The notes under the pieces are model-generated. The model did no database searches. It had not been told where the DNA came from and was given only the letters and a program-made list of their open reading frames with translations. Both the position numbers and the translations under genes were made by a program. Shown here in pieces: positions 52,081 through 60,909 of a stretch of DNA of 64,000 nucleotides. Origin of the DNA: Chloroflexota bacterium (GTDB lineage: Bacteria > Chloroflexota > Dehalococcoidia > Lucifugimonadales > UBA3495); assembly GCA_028873965.1 (NCBI GenBank), contig JAPPMU010000003.1, positions 1-64,000 on the forward strand. The letters are read 5' to 3'. The first letter of the stretch is position 1, and the number at the start of each line of letters is the position of its first letter.

Positions 52081-52452
52081 GGCTCAATCATAGCACGACG
52101 CGGTGATGACGCCGGATATGTCAGGGCAATCGCGTCTAAATCGGTGATGTTGGCGGCGTTGGAGCTATGGCCCACGACAACGGCCGGGAGTGAATTTTAC
52201 CGGGATAAACAGGATGAACGGGATGGACGGGATATGGTTCGGTTAATGCGGTCGATCAATTTTCGGGCGTTGGGGCGTGGGGAGAGCCGCCGGTTACAAA
52301 TCGAGAGACGTACTCCGCGCCTGATTATCGATCATGTTGCAGACGCGATTGCCCGGTAAGGCCCCGATCTCGTTTGCCCTACCGCCGGCCAAAATGCTAT
52401 ATTGATCGAAGTTTGCAGCCTGGGCCTGCGCCAAAACCGGAGGGATAAACAG
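52081..52452. other. 372-bp intergenic region
   Basis: The spacer between divergent galU and the greA-like gene has no gene that I can support. It holds a short degenerate tandem at 52202-52233 (GGGATAAACA, GGATGAACG, GGATGGACG units), of a type common between bacterial genes. Confidence 0.5.
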
Positions 52453-53271
52453 TTGACCAACGACCAGCACCTCTCGATTTCGGAAGGGATCAGTAGGTTT
52501 GTAGAACATCTAAAAGATAGCAAGCAAGCAATGCAGGGCCAGCAGGAATTGCTGCGTTTTCAGGCCAGAATAGGGAAAGACAAAGCGCTCGCTACGCTTC
52601 ATGCCATAGAGGTTGGCGAATACGCCAAGTGGACCACCGAGAACGTGGAAGACCCCTCATCAAGGCTTGATCCCGTAAAGAAATTCTTGACGTTTGCCAA
52701 CAAGCGCGGCTGGACCGAGATCAGCCTGGCGCGCTATGCAGCGGCTCCTCGGCGCAACCGGCGACGGTTCGCAGCCGGAGAGACCGGATCGCGGGCGGCG
52801 GGCACTCCCAGCGCACGGCTGAGCCAGGAGCGTCACACTGAATTGCAGGCTGAATTGCAGCGCTTGCGGGAAGAGGTCCCGCAGATACGCGAGGCGATCC
52901 GCCTGGCCCGGAGCGATGGCGACGTGCGGGAAAACGCTCCGTTGGACGCGGCCCGAGAGCAGCAGCAACTGACGGAACGACGCATACGGCAACTGGAAAA
53001 TGACCTGGCCAACGTGGAGATCGTTGACGCGGCTAACGCCGACACCGAAAAGGTGAGCATCGGGTCGCGGGTGACGCTGCACGAGTTGACGTCAAAGCAG
53101 CAGCGGGTTTTCACGTTGGTGGACGTGCGCGAAGCAGACGTCTCCGCCGGGAAAATATCCACGGTCTCCCCCATCGGGCAGGCCCTGATGGGACGGAGCG
53201 CGGGCGAGGAAGTGACGATCACGACGCCCAGGGGCGCGGTAGAGTACCGGATTGAGGGGATCGGCGGATAG
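52453..53271 (+). CDS. greA: GreA-type transcription elongation factor with N-terminal extension
   Basis: The 272-residue protein starts at TTG with GGAGGG eight bases upstream. Residues about 118-180 form the GreA coiled coil, with the tip sequence DGDVRENAPLDAARE where the acidic residues (Asp, Glu) of GreA are conserved. Residues 190-272 form the FKBP-like domain with SPIGQALMGRSAGEEV. The first ~110 residues are extra compared with standard GreA (about 158 aa) and match no domain that I know. GreA-type factors release stalled RNA polymerase. Confidence 0.85.
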   Translation: MTNDQHLSISEGISRFVEHLKDSKQAMQGQQELLRFQARIGKDKALATLHAIEVGEYAKWTTENVEDPSSRLDPVKKFLTFANKRGWTEISLARYAAAPRRNRRRFAAGETGSRAAGTPSARLSQERHTELQAELQRLREEVPQIREAIRLARSDGDVRENAPLDAAREQQQLTERRIRQLENDLANVEIVDAANADTEKVSIGSRVTLHELTSKQQRVFTLVDVREADVSAGKISTVSPIGQALMGRSAGEEVTITTPRGAVEYRIEGIGG

Positions 53272-53300
53272 CATTGACCGATCCTGGTTCGCAACTGATT

Positions 53301-53324
53301 GGGGCGGGTTTTGCAACCCGCCCC
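53301..53324. terminator. Terminator hairpin between convergent genes
   Basis: GGGGCGGGTT and AACCCGCCCC form a 10-bp perfect stem with loop TTGC, 29 bp after greA and 7 bp after the peroxiredoxin stop. Confidence 0.75.
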
Positions 53325-53331
53325 GTTCGAT

Positions 53332-53799
53332 TCAGCCGTTGATGTCGGCCACGGCCTGCAGGATCGTCTCCGGGTCGGGCAGCGTACCGGGTTGGTACGT
53401 CTCGCGATACCGGATCACGCCCTGCGGATCGACGACGATCACGGCGCGCGTGCCGGCGCCACGCTCGTCGTTCCAAAGATCGTATGCGGTGGTCACCTGG
53501 CCCTTGGGATGCCAGTCAGACAGTTCGGGGTAGGGCAGCCCACCCATGGTGGTGGTCCAGGCCCGATGAGCGGCTACATGGTCACAACTGATACCCAGCA
53601 CCTGGGCATTCAACTCCTGGAACCGCTCGTTGAAACGGCGGAAGGAGGTGGCCTGGTCCGTTCAACCGCTGGTGAAGTCCAGGACGTGGAAGGACAGAAC
53701 CACGGTGTGGGTGCCGCGGTAGTTGCTCAATGAGATGTCTCCGTCGTTGGGGGACGGGAGAGTGAAGTCCGGCGCGGTGTCGCCGATTTGACCTGGCAT
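53332..53799 (-). CDS. AhpE-type peroxiredoxin with in-frame TGA (probable selenoprotein)
   Basis: Translated through one TGA, the 155-residue frame is a complete AhpE-type peroxiredoxin: MPGQIGDTAPDFTLPSPNDG, HTVVLSFHVLDFTSG, then the TGA at codon 46 (53662-53664), then TDQATSFRRF, VLGISCDHVAAHRAW, YPELSDWHPKGQVTTAYDL and RAVIVVDPQGVIRYRET. Codon 46 is exactly where peroxiredoxins have the peroxidatic cysteine (FTxxC). No other stop or frameshift occurs. GAGGAG lies before the ATG. Selenocysteine is the best explanation, since a random nonsense mutation would rarely hit this one codon; selenium machinery is not in this window. A hairpin downstream of the TGA (53614-53647) may be the bacterial SECIS. 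Confidence 0.82.
53614..53647 (-). promoter_or_regulatory. Candidate bacterial SECIS hairpin after the TGA
   Basis: On the mRNA, CUCCU pairs with AGGAG and CCGC/CGU pairs with ACG/GCGG (with one bulged A), with apical loop UUCA. The stem begins 14 bases after the TGA and the loop lies about 27-31 bases after it, in the usual range. The loop lacks the typical early G, so the exact fold is unsure. Confidence 0.4.
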
Positions 53800-53957
53800 C
53801 TAGCTTCTCCTCAGTTGTGCCGGGCGGGCGGCAGGCGACGGCTGGCCCTCCGGCGGGGTTGGCAGGGATTATACCGCACGCCGGGAACGGCGGGCACGGG
53901 CGATGCCGCAGGTCACAGCTGCGGGCAGGTCCGTGGCGCGGGATGGTCCCTGGTCCC

Positions 53958-55016
53958 ATGCTATACTCCGCGACGCCGCAGCCGGCGGCCGGGGCGCTCG
54001 GATTGGATGTTGTGTTTGACCGGGGGATCTATCTCCCGGAGATGAGACTGTGGTTGGATGCCCTGCGCAAGCAGGACACTTCGGTCATCTCCCACGCCCA
54101 TTCCGACCACACGGCGAGGCATCGCCGCCCGATGCTCACCCCCGGCACCAGATTGCTGTTGGGCGACTACCTGAGCCGATCCGAGCCGGTGGAGTTGGAG
54201 TTCGGCCGGACTTTGGATTTTCCGGATTGCTCCATCACCTTCTACCCGGCCGGCCACTGTTTGGGATCTGCCCAGACGCTGGTGGAGAGCAAGGCGACCG
54301 GAGAACGCCTGCTGTACACCGGAGATCTGCGGGTGCAGCCGTCGCCGATCAACGAAGGGCACCAAGAGATTCCCTGCGACGTGCTGGTGATTGAAAGCAC
54401 CTACGGCCGTCCCGACTACGTTTTCCCGCCCCAGGAGGAGGCCATCGGCACCGCGATGCGCGTGGTGGCCCAATGGCTCGACCAGGGAGCCGTACCGGTG
54501 GTGATGGGTTGGAGATTGGGCAAAGCGCAGGAAGCGCTATACCACCTGCTGGCGGCCGGTTTCCGCGTGGCGTGTGAGGAGAGCGTGTACGAGATTGCGC
54601 GGAAGTACGAGGAGGCCGGCGTGGACTTCCCGGGTGAATACCGCTTTTGTGACGGAGAGTTCCGGGAGGGTGAGGCGCTGCTCTTCCCGCCGGGCAGGAA
54701 ATCGCGGGAAACGGTTCACCGGATCACGCCGGAACGTCGGCCCGTCCGGTACCTGGAGCTGACGGGCTGGGCGGCCGGAGCCGGGGTCAAGCCATGGGGT
54801 CGCGGCCGGCCGGGCGACGCCAGCCTGCCCTACAGTGACCACGCCGACTTCAACGACCTGGTCGCCTACGTTGACGCGGTACGACCCCGTCAGGTGTACA
54901 CCGTGTTCGGGTTCCCGGACCTGGCGGAGCACCTGCGGCGGAAAGGCTACTCGGCCATCCACCTGGGGAAGAACGCCACAGACGCTGACCGCGCGTTCCA
55001 GATGCCGCTGCTGTAG
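53958..55016 (+). CDS. MBL-fold exonuclease-like protein (ligase-associated type)
   Basis: The 352-residue protein has the metallo-beta-lactamase metal motif SHAHSDHTARH, then AGHCLGSAQTLVE, LLYTGDLRVQPSP, ESTYGRPDYVFPP and the late SDHADFNDLVAYVDAV histidine. This is the beta-CASP-like group known as putative DNA ligase-associated exonucleases. The gene is alone; no ligase is near. The start is uncertain: ATG codons at 53943 and 53958 are both possible. It is divergent from the peroxiredoxin. Confidence 0.82.
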   Translation: MLYSATPQPAAGALGLDVVFDRGIYLPEMRLWLDALRKQDTSVISHAHSDHTARHRRPMLTPGTRLLLGDYLSRSEPVELEFGRTLDFPDCSITFYPAGHCLGSAQTLVESKATGERLLYTGDLRVQPSPINEGHQEIPCDVLVIESTYGRPDYVFPPQEEAIGTAMRVVAQWLDQGAVPVVMGWRLGKAQEALYHLLAAGFRVACEESVYEIARKYEEAGVDFPGEYRFCDGEFREGEALLFPPGRKSRETVHRITPERRPVRYLELTGWAAGAGVKPWGRGRPGDASLPYSDHADFNDLVAYVDAVRPRQVYTVFGFPDLAEHLRRKGYSAIHLGKNATDADRAFQMPLL

Positions 55017-55073
55017 AATCGCGATAGCATCGGGTAATATTGCTGGAGCATACCGTCGCCGGAGACGTTTCCC

Positions 55074-55838
55074 ATGTCTGCCACCAGAATAATCACCAAC
55101 GCCTGGAAAGTCCGGACGCTCCCGGACATCTTCTACGAAGAAAAGGAACGCGTCGAGGACGGTATGCTCCAAGATGTCCCCCTCCGCCGCATCGCCCGCC
55201 TGCTGGACGAGCGCTACGAAGACCGCCCGGACGTGTTCATCTCTGGAACGGTCTTCATCTCCTACGACATTACCAGCGGCAACCGGCGGGTAGGGCCGGA
55301 CCTGTTCATCGCCTTTGACGTGAACAGCGCGGGGATCCGGGAGAACCTGCCGAACTTCTGGATCTGGGAGACGGGCAAGGTCCCGGACTTTGTGCTGGAG
55401 GTGGCGTCTCCCAGCACGGCGGAGAATGATGTGGGGAGAAAGCGGGACCTGTACCAGCTACTGAGGATACAGGAGTACTGGAGGATCGACCCCACGGGCG
55501 GCGACCTGTACGGTCGCGCGCTGGTCGGGGAGCGTTTGGTGGGCGACCAGTACGAGGAATATCCGCTGGAGCATCGTTCGGACGGCTCGGAGCGGTCCTA
55601 CAGCGAGTTGCTGGAGGTGGTATTTTATTGGGACGGGGGGCAGGAGTTCGACTTGCTGGACCCGGCCACGGGCCTGACCATAGACAAGCGGGCAGCGGCG
55701 GAAGCTCAGGCCACCGCAATGGAGGCGGAACTGCGTCTGGAGCGGGAAGCCCGCATCACCGAACAGGTCGCCCGCGCCGCTGCTGAGGCTCGCGTCCGCG
55801 AACTGGAAGAACGACTCCACGATGCCGAGGAGTGCTGA
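55074..55838 (+). CDS. Uma2-family (DUF820) nuclease-like protein with coiled-coil tail
   Basis: The 254-residue protein has the Uma2 PD-(D/E)xK fold core: VGPDLFIAFDV, KVPDFVLEVASPSTAENDVG and LYQLLRIQEYWRIDPTG. The last 50 residues are a charged coiled coil (ATAMEAELRLEREARITEQ). Uma2 proteins are very common in cyanobacteria and Chloroflexota, with unknown biological role. Two more members of the family occur at 62597 and 63233, but this one is much more diverged and has the tail. Confidence 0.85.
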   Translation: MSATRIITNAWKVRTLPDIFYEEKERVEDGMLQDVPLRRIARLLDERYEDRPDVFISGTVFISYDITSGNRRVGPDLFIAFDVNSAGIRENLPNFWIWETGKVPDFVLEVASPSTAENDVGRKRDLYQLLRIQEYWRIDPTGGDLYGRALVGERLVGDQYEEYPLEHRSDGSERSYSELLEVVFYWDGGQEFDLLDPATGLTIDKRAAAEAQATAMEAELRLEREARITEQVARAAAEARVRELEERLHDAEEC

Positions 55839-55879
55839 AACACGCACCCCGGTCAGAAACCCGGCCTCGACGACCGAAT

Positions 55880-57067
55880 TTATTCGCCCGGCCCGCGCAG
55901 CAGGTCGAGGTATTTGTAACCCGAGCCGGTGTTGAGCAGCACGACTTCCTCGTCGGCGCCGATGCTACCGTCGGCCAGGAGCCGCTGGAGACCCACCAGG
56001 GTCGCCGCGCCCTCGGGGCAGGCGATGACGCCCTCGGTGGCGGCCAGCGTGTACATTGCCTCGATCATGTCGTCGTCACTAACCGCCAGCGCGCCACCGC
56101 CGGTTTCGCGCAGCGCCTGCAGGATCAGGTAGTCGGCGAAGGGTCCGGGCACCCGCAGGCCGTCGGCCTTGGTGGCGGCGTTGGGCCACGGGTCGGCGGT
56201 GTCGGTTCCGTCGTTCCAGGCCTTGACGATGGGCTGGCAGCCATCGGCCTGAACGGCGTAGAACCGGGGCAGTTTTCCTTCGATCCAGCCCAGTTCCAGC
56301 AGTTCCTGGAACCCCTTGTGCATACCGATGATGCCGGTGCCGCCGCCGGTGGGATATACGATGGCGTCGGGCATTCGCCAGCCGAGTTGGTGGGCGATTT
56401 CCAGGCCCATGGTCTTTTTGCCCTCGGCACGGCAGGGTTCCTTGAGGGTGGACAGGTCGAACAGCCCCTGCTCGGCCGCGACGGAAACGGCGATGCGGCC
56501 GGCGTCGCTGATCAACCCGTCAACGAGGTTGAGCTCGGAGCCGGCGACGATGGACTCCTTCTTGTTGGACGACGGCGCGTCCTGGGGCATGAAGACCTTG
56601 ACCGGGGTTCCGGCGCGGGCGCAGTAGGCGGCGGCGGCTCCGGCCGCGTTGCCGGCGGAGGGCATGGTGAACCCGCGGGCGCCCACCTCCACCGCCTTGG
56701 ATACCGCAGCCGCGATGCCCCGGGCCTTGAAGGTGCCGGTAGGATTGAGGCCCTCCTCCTTAATGAGCAGCCGCCGGACTCCGACCTGCCGGGCCAGCGT
56801 GGTAGCGTCCAGCAGTGGAGTGCCCCCTTCGCCCAGCGTGATGACCTCCGCCGGGTCGGTCACCGGCAGCAGCTCGTTGTACCGCCACATGCTGGCCGGT
56901 CGGCTGTCGAACACCGAGCGCTGCACCTCGCGGCGCAGACGGGGCAGGTCATACCGGACAAAAAGGACCTTGCTGCAGCAATCGCTGACGGTAGCGAGCC
57001 CGTCGTAGGGATACTCATTGCCGCAGACGGTGCACTCGAGATGGTCGATGTAGCTGAAGGAGGACAT
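55880..57067 (-). CDS. thrC: Threonine synthase
   Basis: The 395-residue PLP enzyme starts MSSFSYIDHLECTVCG after CGGAG. The N-terminus has a zinc-ribbon-like CTVCG/DCC part. The core has LGEGGTPLLDATTLAR, NPTGTFKARG (PLP lysine), MPSAGNAAGAAAAY and the phosphate loop VYPTGGGTGIIGMHKG. It makes threonine from O-phosphohomoserine. The NYN-domain gene ends 4 bp upstream, so the two are an operon. Confidence 0.9.
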   Translation of the reverse strand: MSSFSYIDHLECTVCGNEYPYDGLATVSDCCSKVLFVRYDLPRLRREVQRSVFDSRPASMWRYNELLPVTDPAEVITLGEGGTPLLDATTLARQVGVRRLLIKEEGLNPTGTFKARGIAAAVSKAVEVGARGFTMPSAGNAAGAAAAYCARAGTPVKVFMPQDAPSSNKKESIVAGSELNLVDGLISDAGRIAVSVAAEQGLFDLSTLKEPCRAEGKKTMGLEIAHQLGWRMPDAIVYPTGGGTGIIGMHKGFQELLELGWIEGKLPRFYAVQADGCQPIVKAWNDGTDTADPWPNAATKADGLRVPGPFADYLILQALRETGGGALAVSDDDMIEAMYTLAATEGVIACPEGAATLVGLQRLLADGSIGADEEVVLLNTGSGYKYLDLLRGPGE

Positions 57068-57071
57068 CCGT

Positions 57072-57947
57072 TTACTCCGGGTTTTGGTAGTTCTCATCGC
57101 CGACGGACGAGAGCACCGGATTGGAGATTGCTGGCCGGTTCAGTCCCAGCGCCTCGCGGACCACTTCATTGGTGCGGATCAGCCGCACCGCCGAGGTGGG
57201 GTACTGGGGGTTGTTGGGGTTGGGGACGTCGTGGCGTTCGATGATGCCTTCGTACAGCCAGTCTTCCACCAACCGGCGGCATTCAAACTCGTTCCAGGCG
57301 ATCCCCCAGTCAAGCATCCACTGGTTGCACAGCATACTGTATCCGACGAAGTTCATGCGGGATTCCAGCTTGTTCATTTCGCGGACGAAGATCTGGAGCA
57401 CGTCCTGGGCCGCGTCGGCTTGCTCTTCGGGGGTCGGCAGGTGGACATCCACGTCGCCATGTTCGGCCAACTGAAAACCCAACTCGGCTTCCAGCGGGAA
57501 CAACGGGGCGACGGCAAGCATATCGCGGGCTACGGACTGGCTGAAGGCGCACAGAATCACCCGACGGCCCATGCCGCGGGCCCGGTCCACCAGCACCTGG
57601 TAGTCGGAATCTCCGGAACCAAGAATGACCACGTTGCAGTCTTCACGATCACGGAGCCAGTCGTACACCTCCAGCAGGATGGATGGGTCGCTGCGGTCTT
57701 TGCCGGCCATGGTCCTGGGGGCGTGATAGAGGGTCATGCCCGCCTGCGTGAACGCGGTGCCGTCATCGGGCCTGAGGCTCCAGTCTCCAAATGCCTTGCC
57801 GCCCAATACATCTCCGAATACCTGCCCCACGTTGGTCATGGCTTCGTACAACGCTTGAGGGGTTACGCTTTTCTGATACAGCTGAGCCCCGCGACGTATG
57901 TTTTCCCAATCGATGGCGATTAATACTCCGTTAGACAAATCTTCCAA
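57072..57947 (-). CDS. NYN-domain (LabA/DUF88-like) protein
   Basis: The 291-residue protein starts at TTG with GGAGG eight bases upstream. The NYN/PIN-like RNase fold is seen as GVLIAIDWENIRRGAQLY (first Asp), SDPSILLEVYDWLRD and VVILGSGDSDYQVLVDRAR. The acidic residues required for metal are in place. The C-terminal 120 residues may form a winged-helix-like part (CRRLVEDWLYEGIIERHDV). RNA cleavage is predicted. It is cotranscribed with thrC. Confidence 0.85.
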   Translation of the reverse strand: MEDLSNGVLIAIDWENIRRGAQLYQKSVTPQALYEAMTNVGQVFGDVLGGKAFGDWSLRPDDGTAFTQAGMTLYHAPRTMAGKDRSDPSILLEVYDWLRDREDCNVVILGSGDSDYQVLVDRARGMGRRVILCAFSQSVARDMLAVAPLFPLEAELGFQLAEHGDVDVHLPTPEEQADAAQDVLQIFVREMNKLESRMNFVGYSMLCNQWMLDWGIAWNEFECRRLVEDWLYEGIIERHDVPNPNNPQYPTSAVRLIRTNEVVREALGLNRPAISNPVLSSVGDENYQNPE

Positions 57948-58094
57948 TTTGCATACCTCCGTGATAGTTGTGGGTAGATTCTGAAAACGTGCTGGCGCGG
58001 GACTGTCTGGATGCGACCAACGAGTTCAGGCTACGCGGCTCCCAAGGGTCAGATGGATGAGGATCCTCTTCCATTTTCGGGGTAGGTGCGGTCC

Positions 58095-58577
58095 TCAAGA
58101 GACCGACCGGTCCGGCCAGAACAACTGGTAGAGCCGGTCCGATAACTGCTCGCACAATTGAACTCCATCTGCAACCTGGTCTTCGGATTCTTCGTTCTCG
58201 TAGAAGTTGGCATGGAGACCGCGTGCGGTCCAAAATGCGTTATTGATCCAGGCCGCAGTTTCGATGTCTCCCGATCCGCGCACCACTTGCGCCAATTCGC
58301 GTGCGACCAGCAGGATGGAACGGTGGGTGTGGATGATCCCGCCGTGATGCGCGCTGATAGCCTTCACCGTTTCCGCCACCATCCCCCAGGCCTTGTTGGA
58401 TGCTTGCGGCAGGTCACCATCCTCTCGGAGATGCTTCCACGCTCCCTGGCAAAAGTCGTCGCTCAGCCCGGCATACGTCGCTGCGGACTTGAACCCATCG
58501 CCGGAGCGGGGCGGATCATCGGCCGCCCGCAACCCCCGGGCGACGGTATCGGATATGGTTTCCGGGGTATGGATCAT
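58095..58577 (-). CDS. PaREP1/HEPN-like helical protein
   Basis: The 160-residue all-helical protein has a pattern similar to PaREP1/HEPN proteins: FCQGAWKHLREDGDLPQASNK, AWGMVAETVKAISAHHGG and ARGLHANFYENEES. No classical R-x4-6-H motif is evident, unlike the shorter protein at 37018. Function unknown. Confidence 0.6.
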   Translation of the reverse strand: MIHTPETISDTVARGLRAADDPPRSGDGFKSAATYAGLSDDFCQGAWKHLREDGDLPQASNKAWGMVAETVKAISAHHGGIIHTHRSILLVARELAQVVRGSGDIETAAWINNAFWTARGLHANFYENEESEDQVADGVQLCEQLSDRLYQLFWPDRSVS

Positions 58578-58688
58578 CTAACCAGTTACCTTTGGGTTCT
58601 CCCACAGCATTATAACCCAAACCATCCGAAGGAAAGTTGGGTTCCCATGCTAAAATCGATAGCCGATGCCATGGGAGGAAACGATTTA

Positions 58689-59513
58689 ATGCCCGATTAC
58701 GAACTCATCCTTTACGAAGCCGAACGTGACAGCAGCATCACCCGAATCACACTCAACCGGCCCGACCGCCTGAACGCCCTCAACGATCAGATGCAGGTGG
58801 AAATAGCCGACGCCGTAGCCAGGGCGGACGCCGATCCCGACACTCGGGTGGTGATCATTACCGGCGCCGGGCGAGCGTTTTGCGCCGGCGGCGACATGAA
58901 CCAGCTCGGTGGCTCGTCCAACGGAAACGGCAGCGGATGGACGTCGGGCAACGCCGACCAGGTGCGGCGCAGTTTCAAGCTGGCCCAGGACATGATCCTG
59001 GGCGTGCAGCGGTGTGAAAAGCCGGTGATCGCCATGGTGAATGGCGTCGCCACCGGCGCGGGGCTGGACCTGGCCTGCGCCTGCGACATCCGCACCGGCA
59101 CGCCGCGGTCCAGGTTCATGTCCGCATACGTTCGGATCGGGCTGTTCCCCGGCTTTGGCGGTACCTGGCTGTACCCCCGGACCATGGGCAGCCTGGGCCG
59201 AGCGGCGGAGATGCTGTTCACCGGGGACTTCCTGGAGGCGGAGGACGCCTACAGGCTCGGATTCTTGAACCGTTTGGTGGCCGAGGATGAGCTCGAAGAG
59301 GCTACCCTGGCCATCGCTGAGCGGATTGCGGCGGGGCCGCCTATTGCCATCCGCCTGTCGAAACTGATGCTCTATAAGGGCTTGGAGTTCGACCTGGAAA
59401 CGGCGATGAAAATGGCCGCCGCCGGCGAAACGATTACGCTTACTTCGCAAGACCACGTTGAAGGTGTGGAGGCGTTCCGCCAGAAACGCGCGGCGGAATA
59501 CCGCGACAGCTAG
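58689..59513 (+). CDS. Enoyl-CoA hydratase/isomerase family protein
   Basis: The 274-residue crotonase-fold protein starts at the ATG after GGGAGG. It has the oxyanion elements GAGRAFCAGGDMNQLG and GVATGAGLDLACACDIR, and AAEMLFTGDFLEAEDAYRLG. The usual catalytic Glu pair is not fully evident, so hydratase activity is less certain than CoA binding. A terminator follows. Its upstream reading frame runs into the divergent PaREP1-like gene and is not used. Confidence 0.85.
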   Translation: MPDYELILYEAERDSSITRITLNRPDRLNALNDQMQVEIADAVARADADPDTRVVIITGAGRAFCAGGDMNQLGGSSNGNGSGWTSGNADQVRRSFKLAQDMILGVQRCEKPVIAMVNGVATGAGLDLACACDIRTGTPRSRFMSAYVRIGLFPGFGGTWLYPRTMGSLGRAAEMLFTGDFLEAEDAYRLGFLNRLVAEDELEEATLAIAERIAAGPPIAIRLSKLMLYKGLEFDLETAMKMAAAGETITLTSQDHVEGVEAFRQKRAAEYRDS

Positions 59514-59515
59514 GC

Positions 59516-59538
59516 TGGGGCGTCCAAATGACGCCCCA
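59516..59538 (+). terminator. Terminator hairpin after the crotonase gene
   Basis: TGGGGCGT and ACGCCCCA form an 8-bp stem with a 7-base loop, followed by AACTTTTGC. Confidence 0.7.
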
Positions 59539-59653
59539 AACTTTTGCGCATTGTTCGTCAAGCATTCCGGGTGCGACAACCCCGATCGAGCAGCCGGGTT
59601 CACAGCGACGGCTAGCCCACTGCAACAAGGGCGATGATAGAATTGCCCGCGTG

Positions 59654-60892
59654 ATGAGTATGAGCGTTGACAACAGCCTATCCCCGCACGGGGGCGTCCT
59701 GGTCGAACGGGTCAAACCGCTGCACGGGACCGCGTCCGTATCCAGCCTGCCGACCATCGAAGTGCGGGAGCAGATCGTTCACGAGTGCGTGAACATCGCG
59801 TATGGATTTTTCTCGCCGCTGACGGGATTCATGGGGAGCGCCGACGTGGCGGCAGTGTCACAAAGTATGCGGTTGACCAGCAGGTATGTTTGGCCCATTC
59901 CCATCGTCCTGGACGTCGGCCAGGCTGAGCTGCGGGACGCCGGCGTGTCCGTGGGTGATACGGTTCTGCTGACCCACGGCGGCAATCCGCTGGCCACGCT
60001 GGAAGTGTCGGAGATATTCGCCGTGGACCTGACCGAGATGGCGCGGCAAGTGTACACGACCACCGATCCCGAACACCCTGGAGTGCAGCGCACGCTGGGC
60101 TACGCGGACCGTTTCGTGGCCGGAGACATTACGCTGGTGTGCGAGCCGGTAATCAATCCGCCGTTTGACCGGTTCTGGCGGACGCCGGCGCAACTCCGCG
60201 CGGAACTGGAAGCCGTGGGATGGCAACGCGCCGTGGCCCACCAGACCCGCAACGTTCCCCACTCCGGCCACGAGTACCTGATGAAAGGCGCCTTCATGGA
60301 AGCCCAGGCGGACGGAGTGCTGGTAAGCGCGGTCATCGGCGAGAAGAAAGAGGGCGATTACATCGACGAGGCCATCGTGCTGACCCACGAGAACCTGCAA
60401 ACCCACGGCTTCTTCCGGGAAGACATTCACCGGACCACCGCCCTGCTGTGGGACATGCGCTACGCCGGGCCGCGTGAGGCGGTGTTCCATGCCCTGGTGC
60501 GCAAGAACCTGGGGTGCACGCACCACATGTTCGGCCGAGACCACGCGGGCGTGGGCGATTACTACGGGAGATACGCCGCCCACGAGATCTTTGACGAACT
60601 GCCCGACCTCGGCATCCGCTCGGTGCTCACCCTGGAGTGGTGGTACTGCCCCGCCTGCGGCGGTGTGGCCTACGAGGGCATCTGCGGCCACCCGGACACC
60701 AAGCAGGACCTGGCCGGCCGGCTGATCCGCAGCATTATCTCCGGTGGCACGGAACCGGCTCCCCAGACCTTGCGGAAGGAAACCCTGGACGTTGTGCGCC
60801 AGTGCGCCGAGCAGTACGGGTTCGGGTCGCCCTTCGTGACGGAACGTTATCTGCGGGAAAGGACGCCGGTGCTAACCATCCCGCCGCCATGA
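59654..60892 (+). CDS. sat: Sulfate adenylyltransferase (ATP sulfurylase)
   Basis: The 412-residue protein has the ATP-sulfurylase set: QTRNVPHSGHEYLMKGA (the QxRNxxHxxH site), FGRDHAGVGDYYGRYAAHEI and the zinc-binding-like WWYCPACGGVAYEGICGH. It makes adenylyl sulfate from ATP and sulfate for sulfur assimilation, or runs in reverse in dissimilation. Partner genes (cysH, aprAB) are absent here. A ribosome site is not obvious; a TAGAAT box 12 bases upstream may mean a leaderless message. Confidence 0.9.
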   Translation: MSMSVDNSLSPHGGVLVERVKPLHGTASVSSLPTIEVREQIVHECVNIAYGFFSPLTGFMGSADVAAVSQSMRLTSRYVWPIPIVLDVGQAELRDAGVSVGDTVLLTHGGNPLATLEVSEIFAVDLTEMARQVYTTTDPEHPGVQRTLGYADRFVAGDITLVCEPVINPPFDRFWRTPAQLRAELEAVGWQRAVAHQTRNVPHSGHEYLMKGAFMEAQADGVLVSAVIGEKKEGDYIDEAIVLTHENLQTHGFFREDIHRTTALLWDMRYAGPREAVFHALVRKNLGCTHHMFGRDHAGVGDYYGRYAAHEIFDELPDLGIRSVLTLEWWYCPACGGVAYEGICGHPDTKQDLAGRLIRSIISGGTEPAPQTLRKETLDVVRQCAEQYGFGSPFVTERYLRERTPVLTIPPP

Positions 60893-60909
60893 TAACGCTG
60901 TGGCCGGTA

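Noticed and set aside
53582-53959. A 125-residue open frame upstream of the short peroxiredoxin frame on the minus strand
   Set aside because: It is out of frame with the peroxiredoxin and has low-complexity Pro/Arg-rich content; reading through the TGA explains the region better.
58158-58688. Extended frame before the enoyl-CoA hydratase
   Set aside because: It overlaps the divergent PaREP1-like gene; the ATG at 58689 has a good ribosome site and a normal family start.
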